A stretch of DNA of 64,000 bases, from assembly GCA_039621445.1 (NCBI GenBank), contig CP154954.1:36317703-36381702 (forward strand). The letters run 5' to 3'. Below are positions 26,900 to 37,405 of the stretch, piece after piece. The translations under genes were made by a program, and so were the position numbers. Numbering within the stretch: the stretch's first letter is position 1; each line of letters opens with the position of its first letter. The notes under the pieces are model-generated. The model saw only the letters and a list, made by a program, of their open reading frames with translations, was not told the origin of the DNA and did no database searches. Source of the stretch: Euglena gracilis (Eukaryota; Euglenida; Euglenophyceae; Euglenales).

Positions 26900-27520
26900 T
26901 TTAAGCATGTTTGCTCATTTTTTTTGTTATTTTTACCTATTTTGCCCACTTTTGGGCGTTTCAGCCTTTTCTGGCCACTTTAGCCATTTTGGCAGCTTCC
27001 AGGTGCTTTTGGTCACTTTTGCCCACTTTTTGGCCTTTTAGGCAGCCTTTGGTCCTTTTGGCCATCTTTTGCCACTTTTAGGCTGCTTCTACTGCTATCA
27101 ACTGATTGTGGTCACTTAATTGCCATTTTTTGCTATTTTTTTTGACTGCCTTTGGCCATTTTTGCTGACTTTTGGTTGCCTTTTGCTGCTTTTGACCAGT
27201 TTTACTGACATCTTGCTGTTTTTTTTATTATGCTGTTGCCTGCTCTTGGCCACCTTCCGACTTTTGGCCAGTTTTTTTTTTTTGCAACTTTGGACTGCTT
27301 TTTACCACCTTTGTTGGGTCGTTGCTGCTTCTTGGGCATTTTTGCAGACTTTCTGCCGCTTTTTGATGGTTTTGTGTGCTTTTGGCCACTTTTGTCCACT
27401 TGTGGCACGATGCTTTTGTCTGCATTGGGCCATTTTTGCAGATTTGTGGCACTTTTTGTTGCTTTTGGCCACATTTTTTGCTGCTTTTTTTTGACGATTT
27501 ATATTTTTCGCTCTTGCTGA
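26900..27520 (+). repeat. T-rich degenerate TTTTGGCCACTTT tract
   Basis: About 600 bp of loosely repeated TTTTGGCCACTTTT and TTTTTGCC units with marked strand asymmetry: T-runs on plus, almost no A-runs. A weaker version continues near 27,670-27,770. The composition yields hydrophobic plus-strand and Lys-rich minus-strand frames that are not credible genes. Confidence 0.75.
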
Positions 27521-29178
27521 TTTGAATGAAAACATTCCTGGTCTCATTCCGACCACTGTTCACCCATTTCGCCGTCAGTTCTCCTCGCACACGTCGTATT
27601 TTCCTCTGGCACCTCACCATGTGGCCGCTGCCCAGAGAACACTCTTGCCTTCAGCAGATGAAGTGAGCTTTGGCCATGTTCATCCATTTTGGCCACTTTC
27701 AGGCCAATTTGGGCCACTTTTTGCTACTTTTGACTTCGAAGGCAACAAAAATGGCAAAAAGTGGCCAAAAATAAGTGAGGGAAGGCAAAACTCCCACTCT
27801 TCTGCAGCAAAAAGTGCAGCTGGCATCAGGCACACTCAATCATTTAGTCCTGTTTTGCTCTGAGAAGGATGTTCTTATGTTTTCCAAGAGGTTGTGGGTT
27901 TTTTTTCAGGCTGCTTTTCAAGGAAGGTCTCATCCCCCTGGGGGGAGGGTGCTTGGCAGTCAGGGGGGTTGGACATTTTTTTTACCCGGGGGGGGGTCGG
28001 ATTTTGGGGTGAATGAACCAAATCGCTCAAATAATTTTGCCCCCTGCAAAGTTAGTGGGCCGATCTTTCTGGCCCCGCCCCTTGTGAAGTTATTATCAAA
28101 ACCATTGACAGACCGCCTGACCACTTTCCTAAAAGCTATTTGTTGTCAAATGGTGTTTATTTTTTTATTAGTTGTGATATAATTGAGTTTGGAAGTGCCC
28201 TTCACCCCCAGTATTTTAGTCCAAAAATGAGGCACGGTTCATTGGCTGAAAATGGATGTGTCTGCTAGCTTGAAAATCCCTGTGGTCAGCGGGCCACATA
28301 ATGCAATACACTCCCACGCTTCATTTGATTTTCTTCGTCCATGTGTGCATTTGCGCACACCGACAAAGAAAAAACGCTCCAGTGCGAGATGCGCCCAGCA
28401 GTTTTCTTAAGAGGGGACCCTATCCCAGGGATGGATGGGAAGCCCTTCGGTATTGTAGGGGGGGGGGTCCCGACCACCCCCCACCCTGGGGGGTAAGGTG
28501 GGGGGGCGGGGCCGCACCCCCCGCCCTAGATGTTGGGAGGGGGGTCCGGACCCCCCACCCCCCTCCTTGACAGGTGCCAAAAATAGCAGAAAATTTTCTT
28601 CCAGCGCTGCGCGCCGGAAAATGAGCAAAAAAACACCCCTTTTGCTGACTTTTGGCCATATTGCCCATTTTTTGATGTGTTGGTGTTTTCCCCCAAAAAC
28701 ATGTTTAAAAAAATTCAAAAAATGAGCATTTTTGGATCGATTTTCAAAGAAAAATCAGGGGTTTTTGACCGATTCCAACCCGATTTCCGGCCCTTTGCCC
28801 GTCCATGAAATCGAAAAAATTTCGGCCCCCCCTCAGTTTCGAGGTAGGAGGGGGGGGGTCCGACCCCCCCCCTCAAGGCTTCCCATCCATCCCTGCCCTA
28901 TCCCCTGGGGGGGGTCCAGCCAGCCAGCAGCTCAAATCCAGCCAGCAGCCCAAATTCGGGCTGGCAGCCCCCCCCCCGGGGGGGGGCTGCCAGCCCGAAT
29001 GGTGTAAGGGGTCCCTGGCCACTCACCACGCAGCAAAACTGGGCCAGAAGCGAAGTTAGCGCCGGCCATAAACAGACAAGAAGCCTTAGTGCAACTAAGG
29101 GGGGGGGTTGCTCCGAAGAAGGGGCCAGAAGCGGAATGCAGCGCCAGGCCTTAAACCAGACAGAAGCCAAAGTGCATC
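27521..29178. other. No gene recognised; C/G homopolymers and hairpin motifs
   Basis: Intergenic or intronic. It holds long C or G runs (28,450-28,560; 28,840-28,990), a GTGCATTTGCGCACAC motif related to the 60-63 kb hairpin family (near 28,343), and an AGCGCTGCGCGCCGG variant of the GCGC-GAA-GCGC hairpin (near 28,601). Inverted C/G runs around 28,965-28,990 give a strong hairpin. A GTCCAGCCAGCCAGC sequence (28,912) belongs to a dispersed family. Confidence 0.6.
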
Positions 29179-29180
29179 TA

Positions 29181-29584
29181 CCCCCCCCCTATGTCCAACG
29201 ACCCCCCTATGTCCAATGACCACCCCCCCGGTCGGAGGACACCTTTTCGGAGGTTTGACCAAATTTTTGGTCCCGGCGCGAAGCGCCGGGACGAAAAATT
29301 TTGCCCAAAAATTGGCCAAAAATTTGGCCAAATGCCATTTTTGACACTTTTTGGACAAAAATTTGTCAAAATTGCCCAAAATTTTCGGCGCGAAGCGCCG
29401 GAAGGGAAAATTGGGGCATTTTTGGGTGGGTAGGGACCCGGGTGCCCACCAACTTTTTTTTGACCCCATGTCCAACGACCACCCCCCCGGTCAGAGGACA
29501 CCTTTTTGGTCACCACCCTATGTCCAACGACCACCCCCCCGGTCGGAGGACAGAGGTTACTGGTCGTTGGACATAGGGGGGGGG
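29181..29584. mobile_element. TA-flanked MITE-like element with 25-bp TIRs
   Basis: TACCCCCCCCCTATGTCCAACGACC at 29,179-29,203 is the exact reverse complement of 29,562-29,586, counting TA at each tip as a probable Tc1/mariner-type target duplication. The roughly 400-bp interior is non-coding. It has three or four direct copies of a TATGTCCAACGACC/GGTCGGAGGACACC unit. It also has two tight hairpins (29,271-29,291 and 29,386-29,400) of the form GCGC-GAA-GCGC embedded in TTTTTGGCCAAAA-type sequence. Confidence 0.8.
29271..29400 (+). repeat. GCGC-GAA-GCGC mini-hairpins (family representatives)
   Basis: TCCCGGCGCGAAGCGCCGGGA (29,271-29,291) is a 9-bp stem with a GAA triloop; CGGCGCGAAGCGCCG (29,386-29,400) has a 6-bp stem. 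Relatives recur in non-coding DNA across the window, usually beside AAAATTTT: near 28,601, 39,130, 42,461, 50,408 and 59,205, with degenerate CGAAGCG forms near 45,868, 45,963 and 46,239. Confidence 0.8.
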
Positions 29585-29589
29585 TAAGG

Positions 29590-30570
29590 GGGGGGGTCGA
29601 GTGAAATAAAGTTGTATCTAGCCCGGCCGGAACCGGGCCAGCCGGCCGCCGGCTGGCCAGCCAAACGGGCTGCCCAGCTCACCTATCCCTGCATTTTTTC
29701 ATTAATTATTAGGCTGTTCCTTCAGTCCCGATCCAGTCTTGATCTCCATCCAGCAAAATGTCGAAAATGGCGAAAAATTTTCAGAATTTTTTGTTTTCCA
29801 TTGACCCAGCCTAGCCCAGCCCCCACAAGTCCCAGACCCCCCCCCCATTTTCCCCGGGGGGTCCAGCAGCAGCTCATTTCCTTCCAGCAGCCTTTTTGCC
29901 AGCCAGAGGCTGGACCCCCCCCCCCCGGGGTCCTTAAGAAATGGGTAGAAGTGGGTCCTACCCACTCCTGCTTTTCCAAAAAAGAAGCGCCATTTTTCAC
30001 TTTTTTTTTGTGAAGGGGGGGACAAAGTCATTTGGAGAAATCTCTCTCGGCTTTCCCCCTGCAACTGTTATTTGGGAGGAGGGGTTCAGTGCTCTAGCAT
30101 AACGCCCCTGGCACTGAAGACGCCAGAGGGCCGAAAATGCCATTTTCAATGGAGGATCGGCTTGGTCGGCAAGGCACTAGCAAAGCTGACGGGGGGGGGG
30201 GGGGTGCCTCCTATAGGGCAGGCACCCCATAACACAAGGCACCCCTTGGGGGTTGGTAAAAAGAAGCCTGTTTGGTCATGATTTTTTTTTGTTGATTAAA
30301 TTGCGGTTCAAGATTAAATTGTTAAGATTAAATTGCAGTCCAAAGGTGCGAACGCATGAACCAGAGTTCATTCCAATGGCTTTGAAAAAAAGATTCCATC
30401 AGTATTGATCTGATTGCTGCATTTTTTTTCGGTGCAGGGACGACCAACTGGTGAGGCTGGACGACCAACTGGTGAGGCTGGGCAACCAACAAATTTAGGT
30501 GAATTCCTGAAGTCTGGGAGGGCGCACAGGAAATTTTCTTGAGTCATTTCTCTGCAAAAAGTCATTGGAA
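29590..30570. other. No gene recognised
   Basis: Contains CCGGCCGCCGGCTGGCCAG palindromic sequence (29,640), a copy of the CCAGCAGCCTTTTTGCCAGCC dispersed motif (29,884), and a tandem pair of CGACCAACTGGTGAGGCTG (30,448-30,482). Confidence 0.6.
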
Positions 30571-30583
30571 TACCCGGAATAAA

Positions 30584-30621
30584 TTCCGGAATATTCCAGA
30601 ATAACCCGGAATATTCCGGAA
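30584..30621. promoter_or_regulatory. Heat-shock-element-like cluster
   Basis: TTCCGGAATATTCCAGAA (30,584-30,601) is four perfectly alternating TTC/GAA units with 2-bp spacers, the canonical HSF site. Three further perfect units follow (GAATATTCCGGAA, 30,609-30,621), with more GGAAT units just upstream. No promoter or gene start could be tied to it, and it may be a simple CCGGAATATTCC repeat. Confidence 0.4.
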
Positions 30622-30689
30622 TAAAACCCCTGAACAAAAATTTCCACCAACCGGAAAGGTTTCCTGGCCCTGTCGAATGACATTCAAGA

Positions 30690-30835
30690 AAGATTTTGAG
30701 CCTCCTCAAACGACATTTGAGGAGGTTTTCGAGCCTCCTTGAATGACCTTGGACGACATTTGAGGAAGCTCGAGAGCCTCCTCGGATGTCGTTCGAGGTG
30801 GTTCGAGGAGGCTCGAAAGACTCCTTCTACGGTGC
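30690..30835 (+). repeat. GAGCCTCCTC/TTCGAGGAGG dispersed repeat, copy 2
   Basis: Longer relative of 25,239-25,325: alternating GAGCCTCCT and GACATTTGAGGA units ending TTCGAGGTGGTTCGAGGAGG then CTCGAAAGACTCC. Confidence 0.75.
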
Positions 30836-30985
30836 ATCCTCCTACTGTAACGCTGCCGGTGGATGAGTGCACGTCAATGGGTGGGTGGGAAGCTGGGTTT
30901 GTCGCAGCTGATGAATAATCTTCTATTTGTGATTATGGCCACCTCCCCAAGAAACCAGTGTTTTTACTGATTCCTCCCTGCACAG

Positions 30986-31490
30986 GCAGCTCAGGCCCTG
31001 CTGCAGCCACCTCCAAGGTGAGAAGCCCTGGGACCCCTTCGAGTCAGGAGACCAGAGCCCCTGGGTTTGATCCGCCTCATCCTCCATCATGGAATTGTCA
31101 TTGGTGATGCTGTGCCAGGGCAACTCTGCATGTCTTCCTCGAATGTTAGCTGCACTCATTTCCGGACGGACTCCTCCCTCGTTCCCGCATCACCGCACCT
31201 CGCCGGTGATGGGAATCTGGAGGGGTTTCCCCCCATCGCTTTCCCAGCATGGGTTGATGCCCACCCCGGCGGTTTCTGAAAGCCCCTCCGCCGCAGGATT
31301 CCTGCCACGTCTGATGTGGCGGTGTTCCTTTTCTCCTTTACATGACCCCAAAGGGACCCCTGGGGCCATGACGTCATCCCCCACCGACCCCCACCCCTGG
31401 CTCTACGCCAACCTGGCCCTGCCGCCCAACGCCACCTCAACGTCCCCACCCGGCCGTTCCCATCCCATACCCCCCCAGCCTTGCATGACC
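30986..31490 (+). CDS. Candidate small exons of an unidentified gene
   Basis: Two stretches look spliceable. The first is 32 nt (30,986-31,017) between CCTGCACAG and CAAG|GTGAGA, reading AAQALLQPPP. The second lies around 31,355-31,488 and reads MTSSPTDPHPWLYANLALPP with GC-rich third positions, ending before TACCCCCCCAG. No domain is recognised. They could belong with the Cys-containing exon at 31,789. A CRE-type TGACGTCA palindrome at 31,369-31,376 lies inside the second and is probably fortuitous. Confidence 0.25.
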
Positions 31491-31788
31491 TGCACTCTTT
31501 CTGGGTGGGTGGGTGGACAGCTCGAGAGGTTTCTACTGCGCAAGTGACCCCTCCCGCAACCAGGCAGTTAGCCGTTGCCCAAACATAATATTGTTCAAAC
31601 CAAAAAGAATCATATTTTGCAGGGAACTCCCAAGGATGAAAGGATGATTTTTTTTGTATGAAGTAATTTTGGCAGTGAAAGCTTTCTGACCACAACAAAT
31701 AGTGATAATAGTAACAATAGTCAAAATAGTAATCATGTTTTTTCATTAGTAGAAATGGTGATAAACAGTTGGGACTGGCATTCACCAG

Positions 31789-32052
31789 GAAGGGGAAGGT
31801 TGTTTGCCATTGTCGCTGTGGCACGCGGTGCGAGGTCCCTGTGTGGGGACGCCCGCCCACAACGCGCCCCGAAGCGGAACCGCCGGCGCCGGCAGAGGAA
31901 GCGGCGCCACCACCCCACGACGCGCCGAAGCCCCCGCCGCCCCGGTCCCTCTCCTCGGCCCCGGCGCGGGCACCGTCCAGGGAGGGCGACCCTCCCCCCG
32001 AGGAGGCCTCTGGTCCCAGCCCCGGTCCGGTGGTGGCAGCGCCTCGGTTGTC
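31789..32052 (+). CDS. Candidate exon, Cys cluster plus Pro-rich segment
   Basis: After an acceptor TTCACCAG the frame reads KGKVVCHCRCGTRCEVPVWG (C-x-C-x-C-x3-C, possible metal-binding cluster). About 60 residues rich in Pro, Ala and Glu follow, with SREGDPPPEEASGPSPGP. It may end near CCCCCCCCAG at 32,052 or continue. Codon use is strongly G/C-ending. The 3' part, from 31,966, is duplicated at 33,626. Function unknown. Confidence 0.4.
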
Positions 32053-32575
32053 CCCCCCCCAGGCATTTGTCGGGCACGGCCCGGGGGGGGGGGGGGGGCG
32101 GGGGGGGCTGTCCACTGCCGTGCCGGGGAACCCCTTCCTCCCTCCCTGGCTCCGGGCCAGGCTGCTGTCCGCCCTGCCGGCCCCGCCCCAGTGGGCGTCC
32201 GCCAGGGCCGGGCTTCCCCCCCCCAACCGTGCGGCCCAAGCCTTGTCCCACTGGTGTGCCACCGGCAGCCTAAACGAGCTCGCGGGGGCGGGGCCGTCCA
32301 CATGACAGGGGGGATCCACCCCCCCCCCCCCGCCCCGGGCCCGGCGTGCCCTCGCCTCCGCCGCCCGCAGCGCTCCTGCCGATGCCGGACTGGCTGCAGC
32401 CCCGGCCCACCGCCGCCGCCGCCACCGCCACGTCCTCCACTGCGGCCGGAGCAGGGGCCCCCCGTGCTGCCCCCACCCAGCCCACAGGCAGTGGGGGGCC
32501 CCAGGCTTTCCCGGACCCTGGTCACCTCGCACGCACACACACCCACACACCCACACCCACACACACCCACACACA

Positions 32576-32648
<73 letters not shown>

Positions 32649-32695
32649 CACACACACAACACACACCCACACACACACACACACACACACACAAC

Positions 32696-32727
<32 letters not shown>

Positions 32728-32970
32728 GCGGGCACCTCGTAGCAGGCACCTGTCGCTTTCGAGGAACAGAGGTTCCGAATCGTAGGCATGCACAAATCAA
32801 CCCTGGAGGAAGTGGCCTTGCCCGCCGCTGGCCGCGCCGCCCGTGGCCGCCGGCCCCGTGGCCCCGCCCGCCCGGCCCTGCGCAGTCCCGCAGCCCCTGT
32901 TTAACCCCCGGCCCGTCTCTGTGCCCCTGCCGAGGACTCTGCCCAGGGAAGAACGATGCCCTTTGGGATA
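31966..32970 (+). repeat. GC-rich duplicated block, copy A
   Basis: Near-identical to 33,626-34,505 apart from homopolymer lengths, small indels and the CA tract. It encodes plausible exon segments such as PGNPFLPPWLRARLLSALPA, NRAAQALSHWCATGS, LLPMPDWLQPRPTAAAATAT and VPLPRTLPREER. The joins to unique sequence fall inside exon-like sequence, so at least one copy is broken. No known domain. Confidence 0.85.
32525..32733. repeat. Long (CA)n microsatellite in copy A
   Basis: About 200 bp of CA with CCACAC, ACAACAC and CGCGCG interruptions. The equivalent tract in copy B (34,191-34,230) is only about 35-40 bp and ends CGCGCGCGCG, so repeat length diverged after duplication. Confidence 0.97.
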
Positions 32971-33025
32971 GGTCTTTACGCCTTTTTTCTTACCCCAGAT
33001 GGTGGGGACCGGGTTTGTAGCGTAT

Positions 33026-33262
33026 TATTCTCCAAAACAAGTCCAAGACAAAGAAGCATTGCACCAAGCTTGGGAGCTATTCTTTTTGCGTGAAGGGCAA
33101 ACTCATGTAAACAAAATCACATCTGTACAGAATGTACCCAACCCAAGGAGAAATAATCATCAGGGGCTGAAAAAAAATTGGTTTATTGAAAATACTCCCT
33201 GTGAAATTAATTGCACATATATGCATATTTTCCACAACAGCAAACAACAGCATTTTTGCCAC
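33026..33262 (+). repeat. Inverted-repeat arm (left) around copy B
   Basis: TTATTCTCCAAAACAAGTCC and the following 200 bp match, reverse-complemented, 34,935-35,170 (for example GAAGCATTGCACCAAGCTTGGG against CCCCAAGTTTGGTGCAATGC). The arms have diverged by substitutions and indels. They could be a TIR-type element carrying copy B, or two old insertions in opposite orientation. Confidence 0.75.
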
Positions 33263-33625
33263 AGAGCTTATGAGTTAAGGCGTTTTGGGAGGATTCCACT
33301 TCAGTGGCTGGAATATCAGAATCCCTCGTTGGCTCAGCATCGAGGGGGGGGGTAAATGGCATTTCCAGGACCTCATATAATGAATATCCCAAATGAGTGT
33401 GCCGAACTGTGGTAAAAAAAATGCAGATTTCTTTGGGGTTTGGCTTGTCTTCCACATGGAAGTGTGGAAGTGGAAGTGGATTGGGAGCCTTCCAGATCCA
33501 CCGTATCAAAACGGGAGACAGCTCAAAAAAATTGTTGCATTTGACAAAAACACAAAAAAAAATCCCATATTTCTTGCCCGTAACCTTTTTCCCCTGCGTT
33601 TTGCCCGAGCGTTTACTCCGATCGC

Positions 33626-34505
33626 ACGGGCACCGTCCAGGGAGGGCGACCCTCCCCCCGAGGAGGCCTCTGGTCCCAGCCCCGGTCCGGTGGTGGCAGC
33701 GCCTCGGTTGTCCCCCCCCCAGGCATTTGTCGGGCACGGCCCGGGGGGGGGGGGGCGGGGGGGGCTGTCCACTGCCGTGCCGGGGAACCCCTTCCTCCCT
33801 CCCTGGCTCCGGGCCAGGCTGCTGTCCGCCCTGCCGGCCCCGCCCCAGTGGGCGTCCGCCAGGGCCGGGCTTCTCCCCCCCCCCAACCGTGCGGCCCAAG
33901 CCTTGTCCCACTGGTGTGCCACCGGCAGCCAAACGAGCTCGCGGGGGCGGGGCCGTCCACATGACAGGGGGGATCCACCCCCCCCCCCCGGCCCTGGGCC
34001 CGGCGTGCCCTCGCCTCCGCCGCCCGCAGCGCTCCTGCCGATGCCGGACTGGCTGCAGCCCCGGCCCACCGCCGCCGCCGCCACCGCCACGTCCTCCACT
34101 GCGGCCGGAGCAGGGGCCCCCCGTGCTGCCCCCACCCAGCCCACAGGCAGTGGGGGGCCCCCAGGCTTTCCCGGACAGCCCTGGTCACCTCGCACACACA
34201 CACACACACACACGCGCGCGCGCGCATGCGCGCACGGGCACCTCGTAGCAGGCACCTGTCGCTTTCGAGGAACAGAGGTTCCGAATCATCGGCATGCACA
34301 AATCAACCCTGGAGGAAGTGGCCTTGCCCGCCGCTGGCCGCGTCGCCCATGGCCGCCGGCCCTGTGGCCCCGCCCGCCCGGCCCTGCGCAGTCTCACAGC
34401 CCCGGTTTGACCCCCGGCCCGTCTATGTGCCCCTGCCGAGGACTCTGCCCAGGGAAGAACGATGGAAGGCAGGATGGAAGGGGGAAGAACAATGCCCTTC
34501 GGCAT
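33626..34505 (+). repeat. GC-rich duplicated block, copy B
   Basis: Second copy of 31,966-32,970, starting at CGCACGGGCACCGTCCAGG and extending a little past CCAGGGAAGAACGATG. It lies between the inverted arms 33,026-33,262 and 34,935-35,170. It reads the same proline/alanine-rich segments as copy A. Confidence 0.85.
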
Positions 34506-34934
34506 AGTTCGGCAGCAGGGGAGGGCCACCCCACAGGGGTCGGGCAGGGGTTTGGGGTTCAGCACTGCTTGATGAGTCAATTTGGACCTTGGTGACCTAA
34601 ATTGTTTGGTTTATGAAAGTGAACATAAATATAAAAAAAACCAAAGGTCATTGTATTGAATTTTTGAGGGTAAACAAAATCATTCTAGCCATTCAGCAGG
34701 ACAAGCACAAATGAATGACCGCATTGAAGATCTGGAGAGGTCAAGGCTGCACAGGAAGGCCTGGTGAGGCGTTACACCCCGCACCTATGCTGCCCATAGG
34801 GTTTCGGGGCTTCCTGATCCCTTCTGGTTCCGCGCAAACAGATTGCCAAGAAGCAGCAACCAAAATCTGCTATTTTGGAAAACATCCCAAAGAACAGTTC
34901 TGAAAGAGTCATTGCCATGGTTCTGCCAACCGGT

Positions 34935-35170
34935 TTTTTGTTGTTGCGAAAATTACATGCATTTTATGAATTCCACAGGGGTATTTCCAATAAAAGGAAT
35001 TTTCAGCCCTGCTGATTTTTCCTTGGGGGTTTTCTGGTATTTTTTTTTTCAGTTTCTTCTGTACAGACTTGTTTTGTGGCTGTTGCACATTGGTTTGCCC
35101 TTCACGCAAAGAAAATGCCCCAAGTTTGGTGCAATGCTTCTTTATCTTGGACATGTTTTGGAGAATGAGT
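34935..35170 (-). repeat. Inverted-repeat arm (right) around copy B
   Basis: Reverse-complement relative of 33,026-33,262, ending GGACATGTTTTGGAGAATGA. Confidence 0.75.
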
Positions 35171-35579
35171 CGCAACAAACCCGGCCATTACCATTAGCCA
35201 ACAGACAAAGATGCCTGGATGACTGGAGTAAGATTCCTCCAGCATTTTTTTTAAAGTCACCTCATGTCCGAAATATCCCAGAATTAAAACCCTGAACGAG
35301 GAATTGTGGCACGCAGGATATGCCCCCCCCCCCTCCTGTTGAGCGGGCCCCCATCTCCGTTCCCCTGCCCCTGCCTCTGGTCCCGATCTTTGTCAGCCAG
35401 GGCTGGATGCATTGGCCGTTTGCTTTTCGCCGGGTTCCTCTCCTCTGAGCCCATTCCTCCATGGAGCATGGAGCATGTCGGACGGAGGGGTGAGAGAGCA
35501 GTGCCTCCGAAATCGACCCACTCAAATCCACCGTAAGCAAATACCGGGGGGGGGAAAATTTTGCCCTAGAGAAAATTTG

Positions 35580-35775
35580 CGCGGACAAATTTCGCGGAAG
35601 CAAATCCCGCGAAATATTTCCGGGCATTTTTAAGGAATCCCGCGAAATTTTTGTCCATGTATTCCCTTTCACGCCATTTTTGCTTCACAGGAAAAAAAAT
35701 CCCGCGACATATTTCCGGACATTTTTAAGAAATCCCGCGAAATTTGTCGTCCGCGAAATTTGTCGCCGCAAAATT
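35580..35775 (+). repeat. Short tandem duplication of CCCGCGAAATATTTCC unit
   Basis: AATCCCGCGAAATATTTCCG...TTTTTAAGGAATCCCGCGAAATTT (35,598-35,648) recurs as AATCCCGCGACATATTTCCG...TTTTTAAGAAATCCCGCGAAATTT (35,698-35,750), about 100 bp apart. The rest of 34,570-36,370 holds no gene I can support. Confidence 0.7.
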
Positions 35776-36374
35776 TCTCTGGCACAAAATTCCCCCCCCC
35801 CCGGTATGACATATTGCCGCCGTAGGGGGCAGGTCAAATACCCCTCCCCAATTTATCACCTCGACCAAGGAGCCAAAAAAAGACTGATAAGTAATATTGA
35901 AGGGAAAAAAAGTGTCCACCCTCTGGACACTGGTTGTGCTTTAGAGGTTCTCAAACACGCCCGACGAAAGGGAAGGGGAGTAATAGATTGGACCAGATAG
36001 TGGGTGTTCCACCTGGCAAGGCACTGCCACCGCCCAGGAGGTTGCCTCGCCGATTTCTTGTCAACTCCACACCAACGTGGGATGGTCCGAGCGGTCAGTT
36101 CCGCAGTCTGTGGGATCGTGCATAATCGTTGCGAATGCAGTGAACAGGCAACGGCGTTCGGCGTTCGGCGTCCCTGGGTTTCTGCAACGAATACCCACCA
36201 GCGCCAACACCCACAGTTGACAATGCAGAAGGAAGGCCAGCTTCGCTCTTTCTTTTGTGATTTGTTGATATTTCGCCGAACCCCCCAAAAACCAGCAGAG
36301 GAATTGGGAGAGAATTGAAATCAAATGCTTTTCGCAGTCCCTGGATCCCCCCCCCATGTGGTTGACTGTGACGC

Positions 36375-36865
36375 TTCAGCAAGGGGGATATGCAAGTTGA
36401 CACTTTGCATTTTCTTTTGCATAATCCAAATCTTGAAAATTTGCACTTTTTTGCATAATAAAGAAAAAGTTGAACATTTTGAACAAAGTCGCATTTTAAG
36501 CAATTTTTGCATATTTTCCGTTTTTTTTCCCTGGGCATTTGTGCAGGCAACACAGGAAAATTTCTCCACTTTCAGACCACTGGAAGTTGCAATACCTCAC
36601 GTTTTTGGACCTAATTCACCTCAGTGGTAGTTGCATAGTCAAAGATACGCGGATGCAATTTGGTGAAACAACCAATATAACTTTGCAGTTTGCACCCACA
36701 TTTTCTTTTTGTTGCTTTGTTGGAGCAGGTTAATGTTTTAAAAGTCCTCTCCGGTGGAGAAGTGTACAGCCACGGGGTGCCCCTAAAGGAATTTACATGA
36801 AACCTGCATTTTTTTGCATTTTTTGCATTGCTTATTTTGAAGAGCCTTGCTGCAAATTCCCTCCC
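36375..36865 (+). repeat. Dispersed ~490-bp repeat, copy 1
   Basis: Begins GGGGGATATGCAAGTTG. It has runs of TTTTTTGCAT, then a conserved section (CTGGAAGTTGCAATACC, TTTGCACCCACATTTTCTTT, GTGGAGAAGTGTACAGCC, CCTAAAGGAATTTACATGAA) and ends near GCCTTGCTGCAAATTCCC. A copy in the same orientation is at 53,735-54,230. Both lie in non-coding DNA. No TIR or poly(A) tail is obvious. Confidence 0.85.
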
Positions 36866-36867
36866 CC

Positions 36868-37090
36868 TGGCTTCAGCTCGCCGGCCTCCCCCACCTGCTC
36901 CCCTCCCCACCCGGCCCTGCCCCCAGCGGCGTGCCCCAACACTTCCAGCCCCCCGCCCTCCTGCCGCTGCCAGCCCATCAACATCCCCGGCCCACCGCCC
37001 CCGTCCCCGCCGCCGCCACGTCCTCCACGGTTGCCCCGGCGCTGGGGGCCGCTTCGGCAACGGTGGCCCCCAACCGCGGCGCTTCAGTGA
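36868..37090 (+). CDS. Candidate Pro/Ala-rich exon related to blocks A and B
   Basis: Open GC-rich stretch after GGCTTCAG reading GLPHLLPSPPGPAPSGVPQ and LLPLPAHQHPRPTAP then ATSSTVAPALGAASATVAP. The LLP-x-P...PRPTA...ATSST pattern and the DNA CCACGTCCTCCAC match the exon-like part of 32,380-32,460 and 34,040-34,120, so it is a diverged third relative. End not fixed; a GT lies just after AGTGACG or GGGCA. Function unknown. Confidence 0.35.
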
Positions 37091-37405
37091 CGTTGGGCAG
37101 TGGTGTAGGGTGTGTGTGGTTCAGACAAAGTCGCACCTGGAAGTTTTTTTTAAAAGGAGGGTTGTGAAGAAAAAAAAACGTTTTTTGTGGGTGTTGGGAG
37201 AGTTTCAGTTGAAATTCTATTGGATTTGCCAGGATCTCATTCAGGGGGATTTTGGTGTTCCATTGTTGGTGCAATTACACCCCTGTTTTTTTGGTATTTT
37301 CGTGTTCGTAGTATCATCCAAGCGTTTTTCAATAAAATGGAAGTCGGAGCTCAACAAATTTCCCCCAAAAGTTAAATTATTTTTTGAAACAAATTGTCAG
37401 CTCAG

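Noticed and set aside
31369-31376. TGACGTCA as a CRE promoter element
   Set aside because: Single palindrome inside exon-like sequence; no supporting promoter context.
31156-32793. 545-codon minus-strand frame with Cys-Val repeats
   Set aside because: Antisense of GC-rich exon-like sequence plus a CA tract; the plus strand has better splice signals and codon usage.
33207-34299. Minus-strand 228-251 codon frames in copy B
   Set aside because: Antisense to the GC-rich block; high GC keeps all frames open.
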